Source of the DNA: Solirubrum koreensis
GTDB lineage: Bacteria; Bacteroidota; Bacteroidia; Cytophagales; Hymenobacteraceae
DNA: 64,000 nucleotides
Reading direction: 5' to 3'
Assembly: GCF_039541855.1 (NCBI RefSeq)
Contig: NZ_BAABHA010000004.1
Location: 1-64,000, forward strand
Both the position numbers and the translations under genes were made by a program. Below the pieces are notes generated by a model. The model was given only the letters and a program-made list of their open reading frames with translations. It was not told the origin of the DNA and did not search any database. Shown piece by piece: positions 1 through 7,944 of the stretch; the stretch's first letter is position 1; each line of letters opens with the position of its first letter.

Positions 1-20
1 CTGGATTCTGTGGGCCAACG

Positions 21-611
21 TCACGCTCTGCTTGAATCGGTTTCCTTAATTCCCAAACAGGCTCTTAATAACCCTTGCCTTTGCCCGTTTTCATTGAATA
101 GAATACTCTCATGAAATACGGGTTTGTATTTATTTTTAACAGAAATAACCCTTGAGAATGACATTGTATCTAACGTGCCACCCTTGTAATAAACCGTTTT
201 TATGTCCTCCATAGCTATTGCGTTAATAACTGTATCACGTTTGTAGATATCCGCATGTAAAGTACCATCCTGACTGAACCACCGAACGTGTGTACGTGGC
301 CCTTCATAAAACCATTCCTCACTTAACTTGCCGTTTTTATAAAATATGCTCCACCGGGAATATGGCTCAAAAATCAATTCCCCTTTAGCATTCATACTTA
401 CTCTTAGTGGACCTCGATAAAAAACTTGTTTTGATTTAAAAGATCGGTACGATGTATGAGTCTTATTAATAACCTCGCCAGCTTTTAGCTTGGCTCTTTC
501 GTCTTGCGTTAATTGCCTTCCATAATCAGACACCTTGAATGCCTTAGGCGTGCAAGACTGATAAAGGAAATTAATAACCCCACAAAGCATTACTAATGTT
601 AGTCTCGTCAT
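21..611 (-). CDS. Hypothetical secreted protein or lipoprotein
   Basis: A 196-residue protein of unknown function. It begins with a short hydrophobic signal-like segment ending in a Cys near residue 20 (LYQSC), so it may be a lipoprotein, although the lipobox is not ideal. Residues 70-120 contain YKNGKLSEEWFYEG-type stretches that resemble antitoxin-like or MORN-type repeats of Bacteroidota surface proteins. It lies 30 bp downstream of gldG on the same strand. A sampled 60-bp stretch is about 38% G+C, clearly below the surrounding genes, and codon use is AT-rich, suggesting a recently acquired or weakly expressed gene. Confidence 0.6.
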   Translation of the reverse strand: MTRLTLVMLCGVINFLYQSCTPKAFKVSDYGRQLTQDERAKLKAGEVINKTHTSYRSFKSKQVFYRGPLRVSMNAKGELIFEPYSRWSIFYKNGKLSEEWFYEGPRTHVRWFSQDGTLHADIYKRDTVINAIAMEDIKTVYYKGGTLDTMSFSRVISVKNKYKPVFHESILFNENGQRQGLLRACLGIKETDSSRA

Positions 612-641
612 TTTAATTTTTTGATAAGTATTGGCTACAAC

Positions 642-2384
642 CTACTCCACCCCAAACGACGCATACTTCCGCTTGCGCAGCCACGCGCGCACCAGCCCAA
701 ACACGGCCAGCAGGGCCAGCGGGGCGCCGAGGTTCAGCAACTGCCACTGACGCCTTTCGGCGTTGATTTTCACCTTGTCCAGCGGGCGGAGGGTGATTTG
801 CTTGCTGCGCACGGCAATGAGGCCGGTTTCGTCGAGGAGGTAATCGACGGCGTTTTGCACGAGCTGGCGGTTGGCGAATTCAGTGGTGGCGAGGCGGTCG
901 AAGCCCAGGCGCAGGGGGCGGCTGGTTTTCGGGTCCACGTCGTTGCGCACAAAGTCGCCGTCGGAAATGATGAGGACTTTGCTGGGGCGGGCGTTCGGGC
1001 TCTGGGCTGAGAGATACTGCGTGGTGCCGGGCTTGGCGCGGTTGGCAAACAGGGAGCGGAACTGGCCTTCGAGCAGGTAGCCCACGGGCTTGGGGCCGCT
1101 GCGGTAGAGCTTGGGGTCGGGCGGCAGGCGGGCGTCGTTCAGGTTAATGGGCACCGGGGCGGGCAGTACGCGGGTATAGCGCGAGGTGAACATGAGCGGC
1201 GTTTTGCGGATGCCCTGGGCCTTCACGGTGTCGATGGTGCTGACGAACTTGAGGTAGACCGCATCGAGGTTGCGGGTAATGGGGTGCGGACTGAAGTTGT
1301 TGACGAGTGGGTAAAACGGCCACGGCATGGGCTCTACCTGAGGTTTGTCGCCGGTGCGGCCCGTCACCAACGGAATCAGGCCGGAGTTGACGTCGAGCAG
1401 CAGGTCGCCGTTTACGCGGGCGCCGTAGGTGAAGAGCAAGTCGGTCAGGTTCAGATCGAGCGGGAACGAGAGCATGCCGCCGCGGTTGGCGCTGTCCAGG
1501 TTCACGCGCATGGCATCGAGGAAGAACAGGGCCCGGCCGCCCTGGGTGATGAACTCGTCGAGCTTGAACTTCTCGGCGTCGGTGTAGGCACGCTCGGGCT
1601 TGGCTACGATGACAGCCGAGAGGGACTTCATGTCCTGGTCTTTCACCTTGTTCAAGTCGATGCGGTAAATGCCGTAGTCGCGCTGTAGGGTGCCGATGAG
1701 GTCGGCAAGGTGCAGGTTGTCCGGCTCGCCGTGCCCCTCTACAATTCCAATGAGCTTGCGCTTGGTGGGCTCTAGGCGGCGTACGGCCGATGCCAGCTCA
1801 TATTCCAACCCTTCGATGCTCTGGTTAAGGCGCACATCGGGCGGGGCGGCTTGGTTGCCGCGCAGCAGCAGCACGTTTTCCTCGCGGTTGCCCACGGTAA
1901 CGGTGGCCCAGGGGAAGATGATTTTCTCCACGCGCTTGCCGCCTTCGTTGGCGCCGAGGTTGGTGGGACTCAGGCCCTTTTGCACCAAGCGCTGGTACTC
2001 CTTGTTGCGGTCGGCTTCGGAGGTAGCGGCAGAAGGGTCCACGAACACGTAGCGCAGCTTGGAGCCGGCGTGCACCTGCATTTCGTTTAGCGTTTCGCGG
2101 GTGGCCTGGGAAAGGCGGCGGAAGGCGGGCGGAAAGTCGCCGGCCAAGTACACGGTTACCGTAACCGGCTCGGGCATGGTTTCCAGCAGCTGCCGGGTGG
2201 CCGGCGACATGCTGTAGCGCTTGTCTTCGGTGAGGTCGACGCGGAAAAAGAATTGCTGGGCCACGAAGTTCAGAACCACGAGGCCTAGAATAACAAGTCC
2301 GAAGCGCAGCAGGTCGCGCTGCTTGCGCGGGGTGGCAGCGGGCGGGGTAACGGGGGCAGGCGTGGCGGCGGGAGTGGTTTCCAT
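642..2384 (-). CDS. gldG: Gliding motility ABC transporter auxiliary protein GldG
   Basis: A 580-residue protein matching GldG, the extracytoplasmic partner of the GldA-GldF ABC transporter needed for gliding in Flavobacterium. It has one N-terminal membrane helix (about residues 28-46), a large extracytoplasmic ABC-auxiliary domain with the typical LIGIVEGHGEPD stretch near residue 210, and a C-terminal helix followed by a basic tail (about 553-575). It lies 17 bp downstream of gldF and is probably co-transcribed with it. The family assignment is firm. Whether this strain glides cannot be read from the window, and GldAFG is not always essential outside Flavobacterium. Confidence 0.93.
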   Translation of the reverse strand: METTPAATPAPVTPPAATPRKQRDLLRFGLVILGLVVLNFVAQQFFFRVDLTEDKRYSMSPATRQLLETMPEPVTVTVYLAGDFPPAFRRLSQATRETLNEMQVHAGSKLRYVFVDPSAATSEADRNKEYQRLVQKGLSPTNLGANEGGKRVEKIIFPWATVTVGNREENVLLLRGNQAAPPDVRLNQSIEGLEYELASAVRRLEPTKRKLIGIVEGHGEPDNLHLADLIGTLQRDYGIYRIDLNKVKDQDMKSLSAVIVAKPERAYTDAEKFKLDEFITQGGRALFFLDAMRVNLDSANRGGMLSFPLDLNLTDLLFTYGARVNGDLLLDVNSGLIPLVTGRTGDKPQVEPMPWPFYPLVNNFSPHPITRNLDAVYLKFVSTIDTVKAQGIRKTPLMFTSRYTRVLPAPVPINLNDARLPPDPKLYRSGPKPVGYLLEGQFRSLFANRAKPGTTQYLSAQSPNARPSKVLIISDGDFVRNDVDPKTSRPLRLGFDRLATTEFANRQLVQNAVDYLLDETGLIAVRSKQITLRPLDKVKINAERRQWQLLNLGAPLALLAVFGLVRAWLRKRKYASFGVE

Positions 2385-2401
2385 TCGTCAGGAGGTCCGG
2401 G

Positions 2402-3127
2402 TTACCAGTTGCGGCTTTGCAGCACGAGGCGAGTGGCGAGCAACATGCCGGCCACCACGGAGAAAAAATACAGCAGGTCGCGCGAGTCGATAAGGCCTTT
2501 GCTTAGGTCGCGGTAGTGGGCCGCAATACCCAGCTGCCCGATGTAGTAAGCCGGGCCACCATCGAATAAGGATGCCAGAGAATCGAAGCCGGAATACACC
2601 AGAAAGCAGCCGACAACGGCTACGAGGAAGGCAATGATCTGGTCCCGCGTCAGAGCCGAGGCCAACACCCCGATGGCGGCAAATACAGCCGCCAGCAAAG
2701 CCAACCCGATGAGCGAGCCGGCAAAAGCGGCCGAGTCGATGTTGCCGACGGGCGAGCCAAGCCGGTACACCGAGTAGTAGTAAAGCAGCGTGGGCACTAG
2801 GGCCAGCAGGGCCAGCAGCAGGCAGGCGAGGTACTTCCCTCCTACCAGCTGCCCGTCGGTGAGGGGGCGGGTGAGCAGCAGTTCAATGGTGCCGGCCTTT
2901 TTCTCCTCCGCAAATGTGCGCATGGTTATAGCCGGAATCAGGAACAGGAAAATCCAGGGGGCCAGGTTGAAGAGGGTTTGCAGATCGGCAAAACCGTAAT
3001 CGAGCACGCTGCTGTCGGGAAAAACCCACACGAACAGACCGGTGGCCACCAGAAATACCCCGAGCACCACGTAGGCCACGGGGGAGTTGAGGAAGGCGTT
3101 GAATTCTTTGCGAAGTATGGCGAACAT
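2402..3127 (-). CDS. gldF: Gliding motility ABC transporter permease GldF
   Basis: A 241-residue ABC-2 type permease with about six membrane helices, matching GldF. The start MFAILRKEFNAFLNSP is typical of the family. A longer reading frame upstream would add 50 non-homologous residues that read through a repeat element, so the ATG at 3127 is preferred. The conserved FAEEKKAGTIELLLTRP segment is visible in the middle. It lies directly upstream of gldG. It is separated from gldA by about 200 bp that hold a MITE-like repeat, so the usual tight gldA-gldF link is broken here. Confidence 0.93.
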   Translation of the reverse strand: MFAILRKEFNAFLNSPVAYVVLGVFLVATGLFVWVFPDSSVLDYGFADLQTLFNLAPWIFLFLIPAITMRTFAEEKKAGTIELLLTRPLTDGQLVGGKYLACLLLALLALVPTLLYYYSVYRLGSPVGNIDSAAFAGSLIGLALLAAVFAAIGVLASALTRDQIIAFLVAVVGCFLVYSGFDSLASLFDGGPAYYIGQLGIAAHYRDLSKGLIDSRDLLYFFSVVAGMLLATRLVLQSRNW

Positions 3128-3160
3128 TCGAGGGAATGTGGCGGGGATGATGGGACGGTG

Positions 3161-3318
3161 AGCTCCCCTCCTTTTTGAAAGAGGGGACGCATCGGCTGGC
3201 CGATGCTGGAGTGGTTTGTCGATAGATAGTAAACTAATTACTACCTCACGCTTGTCGTTCGGCGCCGGGTCAACCACCCCGGCCTTTGGCCACCCCTCCT
3301 CGTCTGAGGAGGGGAGCT
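3161..3318. repeat. MITE-like intergenic element with terminal inverted repeats
   Basis: A 158-bp segment between gldA and gldF bounded by an 11-bp inverted repeat (AGCTCCCCTCC at 3161-3171 and its complement at 3308-3318). Internal complementary pieces are rich in AGGGG/CCCCT, followed by a GGGTCAACCACCCCGGCC stretch. There is no coding potential. G-rich repeats of this type are scattered between genes in many Bacteroidota, so it is probably one copy of a dispersed non-autonomous repeat. Family membership is inferred from memory of similar sequences. Confidence 0.6.
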
Positions 3319-3325
3319 TTCGTTC

Positions 3326-4243
3326 TTATTTCTGCTTGGTGGTCAGTTCCTGGAACACTTGTTCCAAGGACTGCTCGTCCTGTCGCAAGCCGAGCAACAG
3401 CCAGCCTTGCTGAGCAGCCAGGCGGGAAATAGCGCCGCGCTGGTCGGTGCTGCCGGCCGTGCGAATCAGCCAGATGCCGCCCTGCCCCTGCTCTACCGAC
3501 TTAATGCCGGGCAAGCGGCGCAGCGGCTCGGGGTCAATGGGGCCTTCGAACTCGGCGCGGATAACGGCGCCGCCTTTGGTGAGGCCAGCCAACTCACGTA
3601 CGGGCGCATCGGCAACCAACTGGCCGCGACTGATGATAACCACCCGGTCGCAGAGGGCTTGCACCTCGGGCAGAATGTGGGTGCTGAAGATGACCGTTTT
3701 GTCCTGGCCCAACTCGCGGATGAGCTGGCGGATTTCGCCGATCTGGTTGGGGTCGAGGCCGGTGGTGGGTTCGTCGAGGATGAGCACCTGCGGGTCGTGC
3801 ACCAGGGCCTGGGCCAGGCCCACGCGCTGCCGGTAGCCTTTCGAGAGGGCCCCGATTTGCTTGTTCTGCTCGCGGGTGAGGCCCACGCGGCCCACCAGGT
3901 CTTTCACTCGTTGCCGCAGCGTACCACCCGACAGGCCGTGCACCCGCCCGATGAAATCGAGGTACTCGTGCACATACATGTCCAGGTAAAGCGGGTTGTG
4001 CTCGGGCAGGTAGCCCACGCGCCGGCGCACTTCCAGAGGGTGTTCCACCACGTCGAAATCGGCCACGCGCACCGAACCGGCGCTGGGCGGCAGGTAGCCG
4101 GTGGCAATTTTCATGGTGGTCGACTTACCGGCGCCGTTCGGGCCAAGGAAGCCCAGGATTTCGCCGCGGCCGGCGGTAAACGTAATGTCGTTTACAGCGG
4201 CCTGCTCACCAAAGAGCTTGGTTAAATGTGTGATTTCAACCAT
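3326..4243 (-). CDS. gldA: Gliding motility ABC transporter ATP-binding protein GldA
   Basis: A 305-residue ABC ATPase. Walker A is GPNGAGKST near residue 35, the signature is LSKGYRQRVG near 133, and Walker B is VLILDEPTTGLDP near 153, with a C-terminal regulatory extension of about 90 residues. These features and the gldF-gldG neighbours make it GldA, the ATPase of the gliding-associated transporter. The start MVEITHLTKLFGE matches family N-termini; an upstream in-frame start would add 14 basic residues and is less likely. It ends eight bases before the MITE-like repeat. Confidence 0.92.
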   Translation of the reverse strand: MVEITHLTKLFGEQAAVNDITFTAGRGEILGFLGPNGAGKSTTMKIATGYLPPSAGSVRVADFDVVEHPLEVRRRVGYLPEHNPLYLDMYVHEYLDFIGRVHGLSGGTLRQRVKDLVGRVGLTREQNKQIGALSKGYRQRVGLAQALVHDPQVLILDEPTTGLDPNQIGEIRQLIRELGQDKTVIFSTHILPEVQALCDRVVIISRGQLVADAPVRELAGLTKGGAVIRAEFEGPIDPEPLRRLPGIKSVEQGQGGIWLIRTAGSTDQRGAISRLAAQQGWLLLGLRQDEQSLEQVFQELTTKQK

Positions 4244-4300
4244 AAGAGAGGCGAAAGTACGCGGTTGGCGGCGCATTGCCCGCACGGGTTCCCAAGGGAG

Positions 4301-4498
4301 TTATTTCGGGTTAAGGGTTGCTTCGCCAATCCAGGAAGCCACCAGCGGCACGATTACCCACAGGCCCAGCAGCACCAGCCAGGCCGCAGCCAGCAGCACA
4401 AACAGGGCCTGTACCCGCCGGCGTTCTGGCCGCGCCGCCCGCCATTGGCGCAGCGAATACCAAAGCAGCAATCCGGAAGCCCCCCAAATCAGCAACAT
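4301..4498 (-). CDS. Small two-helix membrane protein
   Basis: A 65-residue protein with two predicted membrane helices (about residues 1-15 and 31-54) separated by an Arg-rich loop (RQWRAARPERRR). This is a positive-inside hairpin topology. No family is recognised. It lies 57 bp upstream of gldA and downstream of a 78-residue protein on the same strand, so it may be part of the transcript leading into gldA. The hydrophobic pattern supports a real gene, but small size keeps confidence moderate. Confidence 0.55.
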   Translation of the reverse strand: MLLIWGASGLLLWYSLRQWRAARPERRRVQALFVLLAAAWLVLLGLWVIVPLVASWIGEATLNPK

Positions 4499-4547
4499 AC
4501 CAGAAGCGGCGAGTTATTAACCATCGGGTTTGCCCTCCGTGCCGGCC

Positions 4548-4784
4548 TCACGGCCGAACCGTGGGGGAATACGGTTGCCAATCGTTGAGCTCTATGCCGT
4601 AGGTCGTGCCTATTTTTTTAGCTTCGGCCATCGTCTGGTGCCAGGTATCGAAGCCAAACTCCGGATTGAGCGACGCCAGGTAATACAGGTAATACCCTTC
4701 GGTGTCGTCCGGGTCATCTTCAATCAGCAACCATTTCACCTCATCTTCCTGGTAAGCGGCTGGTACTTCGGCTATCCATTTCAT
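4548..4784 (-). CDS. Small acidic cytoplasmic protein, hypothetical
   Basis: A 78-residue acidic protein beginning MKWIAEVPAAYQEDEVKW. No family is recognised. It is aromatic-rich with a DDPDDTEGYYLYYL stretch, has no signal peptide and no membrane helix. Its ATG at 4784 lies five bases after the stop codon of the preceding SDR gene, which argues for translational coupling and against the longer in-frame reading that would overlap the SDR gene. Confidence 0.65.
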   Translation of the reverse strand: MKWIAEVPAAYQEDEVKWLLIEDDPDDTEGYYLYYLASLNPEFGFDTWHQTMAEAKKIGTTYGIELNDWQPYSPTVRP

Positions 4785-4789
4785 GGGCT

Positions 4790-5488
4790 TTACTTTTTCT
4801 TGGGCTGGAGGGGCCGCATCTCTACGTCTACGATGTGGAAATTGAACGGGGTTTGGATGGCGTACAGAATCGCGCTGCCAATGTCTTCGGGCTGCATCAT
4901 CTGGTTGTGGGCCGTGGTGCCGGGAATGTCGTCGAAGAAGTTGGTTTGCGTGGAGCCAGGGTAAATGCACGTTACCTTGATGCCGTCGGAGCGCACCTCC
5001 TTGAACAAGGAATGTGAAAAGCCGCGCACGGCGTACTTGGTGGCGCAGTAACCGGCCATCATTTCGATGCCGTTCAGGCCGGCAATGGAAGAAATGTTGA
5101 TGATATGGCCCAGCTGCTGGCGCTTCATTTGGGGCAGCACGGCTTTGGTGCAGTAAAACAGCCCGTGCACGTTGGTATCGAACATCAGGTGCCAGTCGGC
5201 GGAGGAAAAGCCGTCGACCTCTCCGGCAATGCCCAGGCCGGCGTTATTTACCAGCACGTGAATTTCCTGACCCAGCTCGCGTTGGGTATTGGTAAAGGCC
5301 TCCTGCACCTGCACTTCGTCGCGCACGTCGCAGGCAAAAAACTGGAACCGCTCGTGCTGAAAGTTCTCGGGCGCATGGCGGCCCCAGCCGGCCACTACGG
5401 CGCCCTGATCGAGCAGCAACTGCGCTGTGGCCAGGCCAATACCTTTGCTGACGCCCGTGACTATGGCTACCTTGCCGTTCAAATCCAT
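4790..5488 (-). CDS. Short-chain dehydrogenase/reductase (SDR)
   Basis: A 232-residue classical SDR. The dinucleotide site TGVSKGIG is near residue 11, the NNAG motif near 87, the catalytic Ser lies in INISSIAG, and YCATK supplies the Tyr-Lys pair near 154-158. The substrate cannot be told from sequence; the family includes 3-ketoacyl, sugar and generic carbonyl reductases. It is first in the minus-strand run leading to gldA. Its start codon is only 19 bp from the start of a divergent lipoprotein gene, so the two promoters must overlap or lie inside coding sequence. Confidence 0.88.
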   Translation of the reverse strand: MDLNGKVAIVTGVSKGIGLATAQLLLDQGAVVAGWGRHAPENFQHERFQFFACDVRDEVQVQEAFTNTQRELGQEIHVLVNNAGLGIAGEVDGFSSADWHLMFDTNVHGLFYCTKAVLPQMKRQQLGHIINISSIAGLNGIEMMAGYCATKYAVRGFSHSLFKEVRSDGIKVTCIYPGSTQTNFFDDIPGTTAHNQMMQPEDIGSAILYAIQTPFNFHIVDVEMRPLQPKKK

Positions 5489-5507
5489 ATCAGTTGGGAG
5501 GGGAAAA

Positions 5508-6305
5508 GTGGTTCAAGAAGCGTTAACGAATCGGAAGCCGGAGGGCGCGCAAGATAACCGCCCGCCTTTACGCGCATACGTGTGGCCGCTGCTGCTGGCT
5601 GTGCTGCTGAGTTTCGGCGGCTGCCGCAAAGACCACGAGCTTGACTGTTTTAAAAGCAACGGCAAGGTGACGGTGGAGCGGCGCGAGCTAAAGCCCTTCA
5701 CCACCTTACGCGTGTTCGACAACATTGAGGTAATTGTGGTGCAGGACAGCGAGCGGTACGCCGAGGTGCGCACCGGCCGCAACTTGCAGGAAGATATTGT
5801 TCTGGACGAGCGCGACAATACCCTGCGTATTTCCAATACCAGCCGCTGCAACTGGGTACGCCGCTACGATGTGCCCCGGCAAGTATTCCTGCACACTCCC
5901 AATCTGAAAGAGGTGTTTCACATCGGCGAGAAAGTTGTGCGCAGCGAAGGTCCTTTTCGCCAGGACACGCTCTTCCTGCACCTCTCCCGCGCCGGCGACA
6001 TTGAGTTCGATGTGGAGAGCAACTACCTCTGGGTTGATCAATACGAGTTGGGCGACATGCGCCTGTCGGGTCATACCAACGAGTTGCATGCCACCGTGGG
6101 CGACCTGGGCAGTCTGTACGCCAAGCCCCTGCGTGCCCGCCGCGGCTTCGTGACCCTTAACTTCAACGGCGACGGCAATGCCCACGTAACGGCCACCGAA
6201 TTAATCAGCGCCGACATTGAAGGCCCGGGCTCGTTGTACTACGCCGGCTCACCACCCGAAAGGTACTTTCGCATTACCGGTAAGGGCCGGGCCGTAGCGG
6301 AGTAG
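5508..6305 (+). CDS. GIN-domain (DUF2807) lipoprotein
   Basis: A 265-residue lipoprotein. A hydrophobic segment ends in LLSFGGC with the lipidated Cys at about residue 39. The rest is a DUF2807-type domain, the so-called head GIN domain, a right-handed beta-helix typical of Bacteroidota cell-surface proteins. A GTG start at 5508 preceded by the purine run GGGAGGGG is chosen. No in-frame ATG fits better, because the next upstream ones lie inside the divergent SDR gene. Function is unknown; a surface or adhesive role is only a family guess. Confidence 0.75.
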   Translation: MVQEALTNRKPEGAQDNRPPLRAYVWPLLLAVLLSFGGCRKDHELDCFKSNGKVTVERRELKPFTTLRVFDNIEVIVVQDSERYAEVRTGRNLQEDIVLDERDNTLRISNTSRCNWVRRYDVPRQVFLHTPNLKEVFHIGEKVVRSEGPFRQDTLFLHLSRAGDIEFDVESNYLWVDQYELGDMRLSGHTNELHATVGDLGSLYAKPLRARRGFVTLNFNGDGNAHVTATELISADIEGPGSLYYAGSPPERYFRITGKGRAVAE

Positions 6306-6314
6306 CGAAGGCTA

Positions 6315-7022
6315 CTAAATATCCCCCAGCTGCGGCCGGATTAATAACTCCTCTACTACGGCCTGCGGCGAGAGGCTGTAGGCCCCAAACACGGCTTCCG
6401 CTACGTCTTCAACTTTAATAAACCGTTCTTCGGGCAAGCCAGCGGCTTCCCAGCTGGCGGTATAGGTGGCGCCGGGCAGCACGGCCGTTACGCGTACGCC
6501 GGTTTCTTTCAGCTCTTCGCGCAGGTTTTTGGTGAAGCCGTACAAGGCGTATTTAGCCACGCTATACGCGCCGCCGTTGGCGTACGCCTTAATGCTGGCC
6601 ACCGAGCAAATAGTAAAGACGTGGCCGGTGCGTTGCTGCAGCATAACGGGCAGCAGGGCCCGCGTTACGTCGTAGGCGCTGTACAGGTTCACGGCCATCA
6701 TTTGGCGCAGTTGGCCTTCGGGCTCGGTGTGCAGGCTACCGGGCTGAAAGGCACCCGTGTTGTTTACCAGTACATCGATGGAACCACCTAAGCCAAGCAC
6801 GAAAGCCGCGAAGCGCTGGGGACCTTCGGGCTGGCTGAGGTCGGCGGCACAGGTATGCACTGCTACATTCGGAAACTGCTGGGCCAGTTCCTGGCGTAGC
6901 TGATCGAGGTCGGAAGCCGAGCGGGCGCAGGTGATAAGGCGGAACCCGGCTTGCGCAAACCGCTCCAGAATGGCGCGCCCAATTCCCTTGCTGCCGCCCG
7001 TTACTACAATTGTTTTCTGCAT
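6315..7022 (-). CDS. Short-chain dehydrogenase/reductase (SDR)
   Basis: A 235-residue classical SDR with TGGSKGIG near residue 8, NNTG near 91, the Ser in ICSVAS and YSVAKYALYG carrying the Tyr-Lys pair near 154-158. The specific reaction is unknown. It converges on the GIN lipoprotein gene with only nine bases between the two stop codons, so the transcripts probably overlap. Its start is 95 bp from the divergent MlaE-type permease gene. Confidence 0.88.
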   Translation of the reverse strand: MQKTIVVTGGSKGIGRAILERFAQAGFRLITCARSASDLDQLRQELAQQFPNVAVHTCAADLSQPEGPQRFAAFVLGLGGSIDVLVNNTGAFQPGSLHTEPEGQLRQMMAVNLYSAYDVTRALLPVMLQQRTGHVFTICSVASIKAYANGGAYSVAKYALYGFTKNLREELKETGVRVTAVLPGATYTASWEAAGLPEERFIKVEDVAEAVFGAYSLSPQAVVEELLIRPQLGDI

Positions 7023-7117
7023 AAGCCGTAAGATTGTTTCGCCGTTGCGTACGTAAGTGCGACCAGGCAGCTCGGCCGCTGGGCAGCCGTCGTGATTTTT
7101 CCTTTCTCCTCTGTATT

Positions 7118-7849
7118 ATGATCCAAGTTTTCGGCCGGTTTCTGCTGTTTCTGCAGAGCATGCTCACCCGCACCGAGCGGGCAAAAGTACTCTGGAAGCG
7201 CGTTATCGACGAGGCCATTCTCATCGGCGTCGATTCGGTGTTTATCGTCAGCATTGTGGCAGCGTTTATTGGCGCCGTAACCTGCGTGCAAATTGCCTAC
7301 AACCTCACCAATCCGCTCATTCCCAAGTCCACCATCGGCTTCATGGTGCGCGAAATGACCATTCTGGAGCTGGCCCCTACCATTTCCAGCATTGTGCTGG
7401 CCGGCAAAGTAGGGTCCAGCATTGCGGGCGGCTTGGGCACCATGCGCATCACCGAGCAAATCGACGCACTGGAAGTAATGGGTATTAACTCGGCCTCCTA
7501 CCTCGTGCTGCCGCGCATACTGGGCGCCATCATCACGTTCCCGCTGCTGGTTATCCTGGCCATGATGCTTTCGATTCTGGGCGGTTACATTGCCGGTACC
7601 TTGTCGGGGGCGCTGTCGGCGCAGGAATACATTGAGGGTATTCGCGAAGCCTTTGTTCCGTATAACGTTACGTTTGCCCTGATCAAATCGGTGGTGTTTG
7701 CCTTCCTGGTGTCCACCATTTCGGCGTACCAAGGCTATTACACCCGCGGCGGGGCCCTGGAAGTAGGCGCGGCCAGCACCAAGGCCGTTACCAATTCCAT
7801 CATTGCCATTCTGCTGGCCGACTACGTTCTGGCTCAGACGCTGCTCTAA
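7118..7849 (+). CDS. mlaE: MlaE-type lipid ABC transporter permease
   Basis: A 243-residue permease of the MlaE/YrbE family with five or six membrane helices and the family hallmark GKVGSSIAGGLGTMRITEQIDALEVMG near residue 91. These permeases work with an MlaF-type ATPase and an MCE-domain protein to move phospholipids between the two membranes. The start MIQVFGRFLLFLQ at 7118 is chosen over an upstream Cys-rich, Arg-rich extension. The partner ATPase follows 95 bp downstream. No MCE-domain gene is present in the window. The gene symbol marks the family, not proven orthology. Confidence 0.85.
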   Translation: MIQVFGRFLLFLQSMLTRTERAKVLWKRVIDEAILIGVDSVFIVSIVAAFIGAVTCVQIAYNLTNPLIPKSTIGFMVREMTILELAPTISSIVLAGKVGSSIAGGLGTMRITEQIDALEVMGINSASYLVLPRILGAIITFPLLVILAMMLSILGGYIAGTLSGALSAQEYIEGIREAFVPYNVTFALIKSVVFAFLVSTISAYQGYYTRGGALEVGAASTKAVTNSIIAILLADYVLAQTLL

Positions 7850-7853
7850 ACAA

Positions 7854-7944
7854 TGCGTGAATGGTTGAATGAGTGGATGAGTGAATGAATCCAGAACGAC
7901 ATCCTTCAGCCATTCAGCCATTCACCCATTCAGCCATCGACTCC
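7854..7944. repeat. TGAATG-type inverted repeat element
   Basis: The gap between the mlaE-like and mlaF-like genes is filled by imperfect tandem units of GAATG(A/G)GT on the left (about 7858-7890) and the complementary CATTCA(G/C)C units on the right (about 7905-7938). Together they can fold into a long imperfect hairpin inside the operon mRNA. The same kind of unit recurs at 10258-10370, so this is likely a dispersed repeat rather than a gene-specific control site. Confidence 0.6.
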
